A stretch of DNA of 64,000 nucleotides from Dryomyza anilis (taxonomy: Eukaryota > Arthropoda > Insecta > Diptera > Dryomyzidae). Positions 24,421-36,204 of the stretch are shown here, one piece after another. Below the pieces are notes generated by a model that did not search any database, was not told the DNA's origin, and saw nothing but the letters and a program-made list of their open reading frames with translations. The DNA lies in NCBI GenBank assembly GCA_951804985.1, contig OX638132.1, positions 9,591,529-9,655,528 of the forward strand. The letters are read 5' to 3'. Position 1 is the stretch's first letter; each line of letters begins with the position of its first letter. The position numbers and the translations under genes were made by a program.

Positions 24421-24624
24421 TACACCCAGAAAAAAATATTATATAAATAATAGTTTTTTACTATTAAAAATATTCAATAGGATAAATTATTATTTTAATC
24501 GGAAAATACCATTAAATACTAGAAAATACCATGACATTGCCATTGAGTTTATATGAAAATTTTTATCAATAATTGTCCTATTAACCAATTTTAATGGGAT
24601 TTGAAGCAATTTTTTCTCTGTGTA
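24421..24624. mobile_element. CACCCAG MITE copy
   Basis: Starts TACACCCAGAAAAAAATA and ends TTTTTTCTCTGTGTA; the interior has aatcggaaaataccatt and gacattgccattgag blocks shared with 46504 and 52915. Confidence 0.75.
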
Positions 24625-26900
24625 TGTTGCAAGTATAGAATGCTGCAACTCGAACTGCATTTAAACCTAAAAAAGATAAGCGTAAGAAAAGGATGTTAAA
24701 CCTTAACACAAAACTATCGAGTATAAAAAGCTCCAGCAAATAGATGTTAAATTCTCTGCCCGGTGGTGGTCAACGTAGGAGAGTTCGCTTGAATCACCGA
24801 TGAAGCGGTTAAGTTATTGAAGTACCAAAAATGGCATAATTAATTTGGTCGACTTTCATCATGGCCAAATAAGTAAACTAAGTAAGTAAATAAGTCCAGG
24901 TCAATGGTTTTTTTCTCAGGGTTTCAATATATTGATGTCAAATAATTGTAATAATCGATAATGTTTGGAATTTTGTTACTAACTTGTTACTACATTGTTT
25001 AGCAAATACACAAATTGTATACACAATTTTTTTTATATAAATTTATCCACATATAAATATTTTTTGGTTTGTATAACTGTATTTTAACTATAATTTAAAT
25101 TAAAATTGTTGAACTATTTTTGAACAAAATTGACACTTTTCTCTTTTAAAATTTTGACAATGTCCCACCGAATGATTATTTTTTTTAAAATAAATCTTCT
25201 GGCATCGCTGTGCACAACTGAAAATTTACGGTATACACCCACGGAAATAAGAGTGTAAAGTAAAGTTAAATTAGTTGCGAACTCCGAAGTTATCACATAC
25301 ACAAACCATGTAAACGATTGCAATTAAAAGAAATTAAATTCGTAAAGATAAAAGTCATAATAAATAATAATAATAAATCCAATTAATTAATACGAAATTT
25401 TAAGCGATTATTTTTAATATTGAATAATATATAATATATAATACAAAATTTATAACTATTTGGAAATCTTTAATGAAAACAAACGTTGGTTTGGTCATAC
25501 AAGATAAGACTCATACGAGACACGCATCTAATTCCGGATTTTAGTGAAATTCAAACATATCGAAAATTCTTCTATGAATTTGAATCCAAAAATACTTCAC
25601 AGTGAGTTTATTTATGTATTTTTTTATTACGTTAAATTTAGCATATTTCATCGGCAGACTACACGATAACGGAATGGCACAATGTGCAATCAAAATGTAT
25701 ATATAGTAAAATATAAAATGCAAATAAATTACTCGGGTTCACAGATTCAACTGTTTTCCTAAATATATAAACAAATATTTTAAATTATTTAAAAATTCTA
25801 TACTTCAAAAAAATCGGTTTCATTTCGCGGTGCGCTGAGTGTCAAACTTTGCCCGATATGCATAGAAAACTCAATGGAAAATTTCCATGGTTCATAAACA
25901 TTTTTAAACGCTATTAATCATAGGACTTTTGTTTCTGTTGTTCTCGGGTATGCGGCTCATTCATATGGCTGTGGTCAAGCGGTGGGTGGTGCTGCGGTGC
26001 GCGGACTACGGCGAGCAGCGGTTGGCAAGTGCAACTACGTCAGTCGTGGAGGCAAACACTACAGCTGTTTATGTTTATAAAAGTTTTAATAACAAACTTT
26101 TAAAATAATATAGGTACCCGAAGCTTGCGAAAATAATTATTGCAATAAAAAAAATCTTTTTGTTTTATCCGTTGGAATTTGTAAAAGTCTCATTAGATGC
26201 GCAAAAAGCTGTCGTTGTGACAGGGGGAATGATTTTTGATTAATTGCATTTACTGTTCGGATTTAAAAATGATTTTCTAAATGGTGCAATTAACAAGATC
26301 CGGTCCGGAGAGAGGAAGGGTGCTTGGTCATGCTGACAGACGCAATTGGAATTCTATATAAATAAATATTTCAATTAACATTTTTGGCATTTTTTCAGCC
26401 ATTTTAAAAGTAGCTTTATTAAAATCGGATAAAATGCATTGGTATATATAAATTATTAAACAATTGAATCTCTGTGGAAATTTAAAATATCCGTGGAACA
26501 AAACGTGTTTCATCTCTTCTTTATAAATTACAAAAATTGCATTTAATTAAAGAACTGAGATTTTATTGATATAGATAGAATTCAATAGAATCAACCATTC
26601 AATGGAATTATCAATTGTTGCATTTGTTTATGAATAAATTGATTTAATTGAAAACTATTAATTTTAACTCTATTATATTTTTTGTAGATCCAAAATTTGT
26701 TATTAACGGATAAAGGAATAAATTGTATCTGTGTTATAAAAAATTCTGGAATTTGAACAAAACTAAATTTTATTGTAAAAATATTGCCTTTTACTGTATT
26801 TGTACTGAACGGATCATACGAATATGGATTCTTCCTACAACTAATATTTTAGGGCATAATGTGCCGGTTCCGTAAGAAAAATAAAATTAAAAAAATGGGT
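24625..26900. other. Intergenic stretch with one GC-rich island
   Basis: Mostly AT-rich. The segment 25940-26075 is distinctly GC-rich (ggtgggtggtgctgcggtgcg). It resembles the CpG-containing core of some fly promoters or elements, but I cannot identify it. Confidence 0.25.
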
Positions 26901-26929
26901 TTTATTTAAAATATTTAATTCTTTTAATA

Positions 26930-27175
26930 TAAGTTTCCCGTAGATTGAGTGCTACATGAGGTTTAAGTACCCTACATGGGCGGAATTTAAGCTTAAAGTC
27001 GATCGATCACGCCCATTTTTATTAGCAGACAGATTAAGTATACTGGAAATATAAATACTCAATTTCATTGCTCTTTTTTTGTTCGTTTACCAATCATCGT
27101 GATTTCAATGGACAGACAGACATCGCAAGATGACCAAACAGAACATATCCTTACACTCTTAGTGTAGTGTAAAAA
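26930..27175 (+). repeat. Reduced copy of the Helitron/DINE-like family
   Basis: Contains gtaccctacatgggcgg, gatcacgcccatttttat and gacagacagacatcgc, and ends with acactcttagtgtagtgta in the same order as copies A and C. Confidence 0.5.
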
Positions 27176-27465
27176 AGACTCATCAAAAGCTCCCCATATA
27201 AATGAAAAGTAGACTTATTAGACAACCCAATTTTTCAAAAAAAATGCAAAAATACCCAGATAACAAATGAGCACACGACATCAGTGAGTAGTGAGAGCAG
27301 TGTGCGAACAGAAAATATCACAAAACTCGAATCAGTGCGAGCTCACGAGATGAGTGCATTATGAGAGTAGTGTGCAAATACACAAAAATCAGCAGCTATT
27401 TAAAAAATAGTTCCTTGGGTACCCTCTATATGTACTACGTATAATTGTGTACCGGTTGTACAAAG

Positions 27466-28268
27466 TAGAGATGGGCGCGTGCCGTGCTTTTTTCGTGTCA
27501 CGCCCGAAAATCTGAGTTCGTGCGTGCAAATATTCGTGTGTGCTAGTTGCTGTCGTGCCCGTGCGTGTCCGTGCCTCCAAAATCAGGCACGCGCCCATTC
27601 AATTTTTTTTTATAGTTTCTACTCCTATATAAATGTAAAAAAACCCTTGGTATTTTAACCTTTTCTTAAAAATCTTTTGTTTTAGTTTTACTTATGGATT
27701 TAAGAGAATAAAAGTTAATTATTTATTACAGGGACTAAAACCTATTGGAATATCAATTCCGGTTCGGGTTCCAAAATTTTTAAAATTGTGGTTCCGATTC
27801 CGGTTTCAACCAACAAATTAAATGGGTTTCGAGTCCAGTTCCATACATTTTTATTAACGGTTCCGATCCCGGTTCTTTGCGTTCCCTGACAGGGACTATA
27901 ATATCTGTTCCGGTTCTGGTTCCGATATATAGCGGTGCCGATTCCAACCAGAAAAAATATGTATGTTCCGATTCCAGTTTCGGTTCAACACATTTTTAAT
28001 AACGATTCTGGTTTCAAAAATCTAAACGGTTCCGGTATTATTTTTCAAGTTTCGCTTGCTTTTTCATGTTTTTCCGTGCTTTTTTCGTGTTTTGTCGTGT
28101 TTTTCCGTGTTTCATCGTGTCTTTAAAAAATCCCGTGATCCTAAATCCCTCAAATCCCGTGTTTTATCGTGCTTCTCGTGCCTGTAAATTTACTCGTCGG
28201 GCTCGTGCTCGTGCGTATCACCTATCGGCGTGCCCGTGCCATCAAAAACAGGCACGCGCCCATCTCTA
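27466..28268. mobile_element. hAT element with 12-bp termini and 8-bp duplication
   Basis: 803 bp. Termini TAGAGATGGGCGCGTGCC and GGCACGCGCCCATCTCTA are near-perfect inverted repeats. The 8-bp direct repeat GTACAAAG flanks it at 27458-27465 and 28269-28276. T-A-G-A-G ends plus 8 bp fit hAT. The interior is repetitive: cgtgcccgtgc words near both ends and ggttccggttc words in the middle. No transposase. Confidence 0.88.
27725..28045. repeat. GGTTCCGATTCC-rich inner segment
   Basis: Between cagggact (about 27730) and gttccctg (about 27882), and again beyond, runs of ggttccg/attccgg alternate. Similar wording in the other orientation is at 50070-50235. It may be a separate hAT-like element inside the 27466 element, but its duplication could not be found. 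Confidence 0.35.
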
Positions 28269-28794
28269 GTACAAAGGTAAAAAAAAGAAGATGTTTACTA
28301 CAATTATTATTGCCCTGAACATTAATTTATTTGCAAATTACTTAGATTGTATTTTAGTAAAACGTGTTTTAAATATTCGATAAATATTGCTTACAAATAT
28401 CTATTAAAATTATTAAAAATATGATTACATCAATTAAAAATCTTACAAATATAAAAATAGTTGAGAAATACTCCATTACAATTTATTTAATTAGCGAAAC
28501 CAAGATCTGAAAGGTACAAATTTAAATATATTTTTTGCATTTCACGGGTTATAACTTTGGTGCGATTTACCGGGCTTATTTTAAAATATAAACTGCCGAA
28601 AACTCCAATCGGTTAAAAATCGGTATCCACAATAAATATTTGTTTTACTTAATAACTCGTAAACTTTAGGCAATTAAAAAACTGAGTATGAGGTCTTAAT
28701 TGCAGTCCATCGGAAAATGATGTAGAATTGAACAAATGATAGCCATTTGTTGTGAAGTTTTATTGATACCAGCAAACCAGCAAATCCAGCAAAC

Positions 28795-31535
28795 CACACA
28801 GAAAAGTTGGAAGAACGAAAAAGTTAGTTTTACCAACTAACTTCATTCGGTTAAATCGAATTGTCTACAAATTTGTTGGCCGAACTGCCATATAGCCTAA
28901 ACACTTGAAATATTAGTCAATACACACTTCTAATGGTTCTAAATCTGTACTATTTAAATTGTTATAAAATAGTTCGAAATTGGTTGCAGTACAAACTACA
29001 ACTCTTTAAGTTTTGTCAAAAACAACCGACTAAGCGGTTGAGCGAACTAAATATGTAGGTTGGGCAAAGAGTTGGTTGGCAAAGAGTTGTGTATCATTCA
29101 GCATAAGGGCCTTTTATTGGGTCATGGTGGTACCGAAGGTCAGCATGGCCTGCATCTTTCCATACATGGAAAACGGCGTGGTATGCCTTTTTATTATTTT
29201 TGCAAAATACAGTTTTTTATATAGTGCACACAGAAAAATCCTTTTTTGGCATGAGGTTTGAAGAATAAAAAAGTTAGTTCGGTTAAATCGAATGGTTTAA
29301 AAATTTGCTGGAGGAACTGCCGTTTTAGTCTATACACACTCCTAATGGTTCTAAATCTTTACTAAATTGTACTAAAACAGTTCGAAATTGGTTGTAATAC
29401 AAACTACAACTCTTTTTATTTTGACAATAACAACCGACTAAGCGGTTGACAGAACCGAATAAGTGGGTTGGGCAAAGAGTTGGTTGGCGTAACAAATCTC
29501 TATTCTGTGTGTGCGTATTTCATTTTTAGTGGGTGTTGTGGTGGTTGTGTGGGGTATTTATTTGCTCCACATGTAAAGCACCCTTTACTGTTAGAGGTAG
29601 TGGTATTTACAACAAAATATACATACAAAGCGAGAGCACGTTTGCTGCACTAGTTTCCGACTCCCTATATCAAAACGTCAATGCAATTGAGCACAATTTC
29701 CACTCCCACACAATTGCTAATGGCAACATCAACTGTTGCTCTAGCTCTGGTCAGCGCATTGTTGCTGCAGCTGCCGCCACTGCTAAACTTGAACTTGATT
29801 TTCAAAAATCTAGCAAATGTTTTAAATTATTTTTTGGTTCATTTTCATTTAAACAATACTCAACCTGTGCCAAGAGAACAGAGATTTAATTTATCTCTGT
29901 TTTATTTTTTTTTTATTCTATTAAAATTTCTAATTGAACATTTCAGCAAAGTCCGTCCTCGGTGGTTGGTGTTGCTTGCATTTTCAGTGTCATTGCCAGT
30001 TTTGACGTGAAGACGAATGAACGCGCGCATTTTTAAATTAAAAACTTTAAAAAATTGCATTGCCATTTTTTCAACAATTTTGGAAATTGCAAGTGTCGCG
30101 TTTGTGTGTGATCGTTTCGAATGTGTAATAATTACAAAAATATTAAATTATTTAAATACGAAAATAATATTTGCAAAGTGCAATTTTAGAAATAAATATA
30201 TTTATTTATTCTCTAGTGTTTAAAATTTTGTGACATAATTACTACGTAGTGCATGAAAGTGCCAAGAAAAATGCAGTGATAATTATAGATATAATGCAAA
30301 CAAGTTGTTGAACTAAAGATTAAAAAAATATTGATATAAAAAATATATAAATATTAAAAAAAAAATCTTCAATACGTAGAAATTCTAATACTATTTATTC
30401 AAAGAATTATATAAAAATAGTGCTATTAGCGATAATTGAAACTTTTTGCATTTGTTGTTTATGTGATACACATTAGCACCGCATTAACTTTATTTTGTGT
30501 ATATATTTCAGCGACAATAACGAAAATCATATAGTGTTTTTGGAACTAGAAATGTTTTTTTTTTAGAATTTACTATAGCGAACTATATGTATTTTCATTA
30601 AGTGAAAGTGCAAAAATAAAGCAATTTCTAATGAGACATTTTATGACAAAAAATGGATTTTTACAATAATAATGAAATTGTATTACAATTAAAGTCAAAT
30701 TGGTTCTATGTTTACATACACAGAAAAATTCTCTTTTGGCATGAGGTTGGAATAATGAAAATTTTAGTTGTACCAACAAACTTCATTCGGTTAAATCGAA
30801 TTGTATACAAATTTGTTGCAATATTCGGTTTGCGTTTGAAACATTAGCCAATACACACTCCCAATTCTTCTAAATCTGTACTAAATTGTTCTAAAATAGT
30901 TCGAAATTGGTTGTAGTTCAAACTCTTTCAGTTTTGACAATACAAACCGTGGTTGAGAGAACCGCATAAGTTGATTGGGCAAAGAGTTGGTTGGCGCAAC
31001 AAATTTCTGTGTTGTGTACATAGAAACATAAACTTAGAAAACTTTTTTTTTATAATAAAAAATAAAAATCCCTTATAACGCTAGTCCTAAGTTATAGCGC
31101 AAGAGTGGGCTAAGTTTAAGTCTGTTGTATTTTCCCATATGGGTACAAAAATTCCTTTTTTGGCACGAGGGTGGAAGATTGAAAATGTTAGTTGTACCAA
31201 CTAACCTCATTCGGTTAATTCGAATTTTCTACAAATTTGTTGGTGGATATACCATATTAGCCTATACACTTGAAATATAAGTCTATACATACTCCAAATG
31301 GGATTAAATATGTACTAAATTGTTCTAAAACTGTTCGAAATTGTTTGCAGTACAAAGAGTTGGTTGGCGCAACAAATCTCTACTCTGTGCACACGGAAAA
31401 ATCCACTTTTGGCATGAGGTTGAGAGGATGAAAAAGTTAGTTGTACCAACTAACTTCATTCGGTTAAATCGAATGGTTTAAAAATTTGCTGGCGGAACTG
31501 CCATTTTAGCTTATACACATGAACTATTAGTTAGA
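28795..31535 (+). mobile_element. Cluster of five same-direction CACACAGAAAA MITEs
   Basis: Copies at about 28795-29088, 29227-29512, 30717-31018, 31142-31391 and 31389-31535 (the last truncated). Each opens with cacacagaaaa.., then gcatgaggttg, ccaactaacttcattcgg and ttaaatcgaat, and closes with gggcaaagagttggttggc and a ctgtgt end. All five point the same way and the last two share their border. An inverted copy is at 39316-39604. Confidence 0.75.
29530..30240 (+). other. Non-repetitive, GC-richer block of unknown role
   Basis: Lies between two MITE copies. Two reading frames are open over 330-357 nt (29533-29889, 29681-30010) but neither protein resembles anything I know, and low-complexity Leu/Ala runs dominate. 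An initiator-like TTTTCAGTG is near 29981. It could be a promoter with a noncoding first exon. Confidence 0.25.
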
Positions 31536-31677
31536 AAGATTCAAATTTTATCGATTGGTTAAAATAATGATATTTGTTTTAGATAATTAGATTAGAAATA
31601 ATTAGAAATAATTAGATTAGAAAACGAAATTTGGTTTGACAACACTATTCAACAAAATGTAAAATATTTTTCACCGT

Positions 31678-32398
31678 GGACATGCCAAACACCAATTCTA
31701 TATAATGCGCAGTTGCAGATTTTGACTGCTGATTTTTTCTTTCTATACGAAAAATGCTGGTAAAAATATAAACCCAGTCTGCCATGTCTCGGAGACCTCG
31801 AAAAAGTTCGATCTCGTTGATTTATCAATTAAAAATTTTATAATTTCTCGTACACTCAAATTCGTTGAGAAAATACGATATATAAACATTTATCGAATCG
31901 ATATCGTTATATTTTTCGAAGTAATATTTAACTTTGATTATTTTTTTTTCTGCTATGTCGTTCCGATTTCAAAAAATTGGTCGTACCGAGAAAACTCCAA
32001 CAGAATCCACAATTTGACGCTCGATATCGGTACGGGAAAGTGTCCTATATCATGTAAATTCTTCTCGCATTGAACTTTGTCGAAACGAATGGCATACTGG
32101 GAAATAATCATACTTTAAATATGATGTACTTAATGATATTTTATTAAAATTTGGTTATATAAAATAATACCAAAATTATATATACAGGAAATATTTTAAA
32201 AAGTAGAAAAATTAGAAAACAGTTAGTAATTCTCCATTTTATTCTAACCTTTCTTACTTTTTTTTTTATTCTAAAAAGTGGGTGAGAACAGTTTAAAAAT
32301 ACGATTGTATTTTTCTCAAAAACGTTACGTAATTGGAAAAAATTGAGTAAGTACTAAAAATCCACGAATTATATAGAATTGATGTATGCATGCCCATG
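31678..32398. mobile_element. Copy of the CCAATTCTATATAATNCG foldback family
   Basis: Left end caccaattctatataatgcg near 31689 and right end cgaattatatagaattgatg near 32365 are inverted repeats. The adjoining gcagattttgactg and ttctcaaaaacgtta blocks match 4025-5075. About 720 bp, no ORF. Confidence 0.6.
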
Positions 32399-33297
32399 GG
32401 AAAAGTTGGGTAGATAATTTGATAATTACAATGTGACAATATTGATATCGTTTTAGATATGTAGTTCGTTTGTTATCAAAAATGTTTTCATTTCGAATAC
32501 ATATTTCTTCAATATCGAATTTGTAATATTGTTTTGATATCTACAACGACTAATAATTTCAACGTTAAACTATAAAGCTATTAAATAACTCTATACAAAC
32601 ATGAAATTACCATATTTTCAAATAGATTTTTCAATAGAATTATTTAACTCAAGCAATTTGATTAAATGATTTTTATTCGTAAAAATATATTGTATAACAT
32701 AGAGAGGTGCTAGTGATTTTGTATACTAGAGTCGCTTATATATTGTCGAGTAACCCAACTTAATAAATTAATAAAACGTTACATCCGTTGGAATTATCAA
32801 ATAAATTTAGTCAAACGATTTCAAGTACATTGTACAACAATTATGGTATATAATATATAATAAATATATAGATGCAAATAAAAATAGTAATATTAATCTT
32901 TATTCTAAGAAAGTTATAAATAATATGAATCTTCAACAGTATCAACACACAGAGAAATTGTTTGATTGAGCAATCATCTTATTATTGCACATGCGCATTT
33001 AAAAAGCAAAAGAATGATAATCATATTTTAGACTTTTTAATAACCAAACTAATTTGAAAATTATTAAACTTTTGTACATTATTTTAAATCATGTTATATA
33101 TGCTGACAAACATATTTTGCTACTAATTAGATTTAGACATTAGACATTTCAAAGCAAATTAGTTTACATTTAATTACAAATAAATATGTTTCTTGACGAA
33201 CTATAGAGATTTTGCTATATAAATAACTGAATTGATTTTAATTTAACCGACTAAAATTATAGTCGGTGATTTGATGAATGTTTTTCTAAATAAAAAA
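32399..33297. other. AT-rich intergenic stretch
   Basis: No gene or clear repeat, apart from a short accgactaaaattatagtcggt palindrome at 33246-33267 resembling the one in the Helitron-like family. Confidence 0.35.
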
Positions 33298-35122
33298 TAC
33301 ACTCAAAATAAAATGTGCCTAAAATACGCGCAATTGTTCGTGTATTTTACGAAAAATATACGTAAAATCTACGAAATATTTCGAAGGAAATATACGAAGG
33401 AATTTTCGGAACTTTATGATAAAATTACGAATATTATTATACGAAATTAGTCGTAGATTTTATCTGCGAAAGTCATTCGTACATAATACGCAAGATTGTT
33501 ATTTTTATTCGTAATGTATTGAATATTTTTTGACGTTTTCTAAGGATCTTTTGTTAAATACACGAATGTTCTGTTTAATAAAAAACTAACGCTGAAAAAG
33601 ACGATTTATTTATAAAAATATGAAATATTATGCACTGATTTGAACTTTTGCATCATTGGCACAAATAGAACACATTTTAAAACCGTTTGTATTTTTGCTT
33701 GCGACCGAGATACCAATTAAAATTAAATACAACTCCAAGTAGTTTCGTTAATTTTTCGTAAAATTCTGCATATAGCCCCAGAATTTACGAAAGTTTTGTA
33801 ATTTTTTCGTAAAATATAAAGCTCATAGTTTTACGAAAGTATATTTTTGTAAATTATGTTATTCTTCTGTAAAAAAATTGTAATTAAAATAATATAATGA
33901 AAGTTTTGTAATTTAAACAAATTATTTGTAATTTTGTTGTTATTTTAATGATACGAATATTGTTTCGTAATATATATTAGAGATGGGCATGTGCGCGTGA
34001 TTCAGCGTGATTCACGTGAATCACTCGTGATCACGCGTGATTGTGATTGAATCCTAATTTTGCTCACGTGATTGTGAGTGAGTGTGAGTAGACCCAAAAA
34101 TACCGTGAGTGAGTGTGCGTGAGTACAATTTTTTCGTGAGTGAGTGTGCGTGAGTCGAATATTTCATAAAATAAAAAACCTCAGTTTTATTTTTTTTGCG
34201 ATTTTGTATATTTTTGCTGAACTACAGAACAAGGCTGAGAACTCAGAAGGCTTCGGCGAGGCGACTGCCCACATTTTAGAACTATAATCAATTCCTTTCT
34301 AACGACCGTCATATACCCACCTCTTCTTCAACTCAGAATAAATTGCAAGGTTTCAGTCAACAATTGATCTAACCCCTGGTCCAATTTTTATTCGAGTTAT
34401 AAATGTAGTAACCAAAAAAATCGTTTCAAAAAAAGTTTTTCTCAAAGTCAATTCATCCCTGGTAAATTCTACCCCGGACTATTCTTTTATTGATAATTTT
34501 TTTCCAGAGATCATTTTCCAGGGACAATTCTCAAAGATTTTACACGAATTCTTTACTGGAGAATTATTTTTCGAGGCAATTTTTTGGTTTTTATATGAAC
34601 AACATATCGAAGGTCTTTCACATTTCCATCTCCGTTAAAAATTAAGATTTATTTTATCAAACTACCTAACATAATAATATCATTATTGCGTTTTAAAGAT
34701 GTGGGTTTTATTAGAGGTGTCACGCTCGGTACACCAATCTCACCAACATATACAAATGAAATATGTATTTTTATGCATTCTGAAAAAAAAACACGTGATT
34801 CAGCGTGATTCACGTGAATCACGCGTGATTGTGATTGAATCCTAATTTTACTCACGTGATTGTGAGTGAATGTGAGTAGAGCAAAAAAGACCGTGAGTGA
34901 GTGTGCGTAATTAGAAAAATTCTTTCGTGAGCGTGAGTGAGTGTGAGTCAAAACTCACTCACGTGCCCATCTCTAATATATATGAATCGTTCGTAAAAAA
35001 ATAGTTTGGAAAAAATTATATTACAAATGTTTCATGTATTCTACGAATTATTCGTATATTTTACGAAATAAAAAATTTCGAAAAATATTTTGTAAAATGT
35101 CCTATAATTTATTATGAGTGTA
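33298..35122. mobile_element. CACTCAAAATAAAA element interrupted by an hAT element
   Basis: Left end tacactcaaaataaaatg, right end tttattatgagtgta, TA on both sides. The body consists of tacgaaa/tttcgta words on both sides of the insertion at 33978-34975. Without it the element is about 830 bp. A related element lies at 48772. Confidence 0.7.
33978..34975. mobile_element. hAT element nested in a CACTCAAAA element
   Basis: 998 bp. Ends TAGAGATGGGCATGTG and CACGTGCCCATCTCTA; 8-bp duplication ATATATAT at 33970-33977 and 34976-34983. The first 12 bases are the same as those of the 27466 element apart from the last, so one transposase probably moved both. Blocks of gtgagtgagtgtg/cgcgtgattcacgtg repeat near both ends. 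No ORF of note. Confidence 0.88.
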
Positions 35123-36204
35123 TTATAATTGCATTAACTAGATAATTGTATTAAAGTTCTCGGTCAGACATTTATTTGGAACTAAAAAAAAAGAACCTTG
35201 AATATTTGTGGGGAAGAACAATGCAGCTTAATGATGTGTTTGCAAACATTGTCGGTTGTCTGTAAATCTGTTAGAAAAGGGCCTAACATTTTTAAATTTA
35301 AAAATGTTCAAGAATGAAAAGTTATGATTAATACAATTCTCAAATAAATCGTTCATCATATTGATATCAGTTTATTTTTTGTTAATCAATATCAAAAAGG
35401 TCTCGATAGAAAAACTATAAGTAGAAATTGTTCTAGGGCCATGATCGTAACTGATCCTCGATTTTTTCCTTGTCATAATCAGGCCGTTTATTTTATCAAG
35501 ATGGGCATGTCAGTAAAATGTCTACTTAGGGTTCTACTAGGATTGTGATTTATTTTTATAATAATTTGCATATTTAAAAATGACGTTGGCATATAATGAT
35601 ATCTCATATAATATTCTTATAATTCTCTCATTATTCATATTTTCAGAATCTATAGTATGCTTGTTATTAAAAATACGATAATGATTCATAAACGATTTCT
35701 GCATTCATGCAATTACTCTGTACATGTTTATTCCTAACTAGTATCAATCATACCAAAGATCGAATAATCCATAAGGACTGGAAAATAAAAATATAATAAA
35801 TTTATATTATAATATTATTTTTTTTAATTTTATTAAATTTTTTATGAATTTTTACAAAATAGCTTTTATTACATTTTATTACGTACCCAGCAAACAATTT
35901 GGAATGTGCACAAAACTCAATTCAAATATAAAAAACTCCGCCCCATGTCTGAAATAGAATTAAATACTTTCTTTACATTTCCCCAAGAAATGCTCGTCAA
36001 TTGATTCATAATACTTTTTTTCCAAAAATACAACGGAGCTTCGATTAGATGTCGGAAATGCTCCTGAATACTTCTTTCCTTACAAATATTCGATTTTCCA
36101 GACCAGTTATTTTTATTTTTTTAGGGAATTTTACTGATGCGGGAATACCATAGTTCCAAACATATATATCCAAGGGCTTAAATGGAACATTAATAATGTA
36201 AGTT
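35123..36204. other. AT-rich intergenic stretch
   Basis: Nothing recognised. Confidence 0.35.

Noticed and set aside
29533..30010. Two overlapping open frames of 109-118 codons
   Set aside because: No recognisable domain, low-complexity Leu/Ala content, and openness in two frames is explained by base composition.
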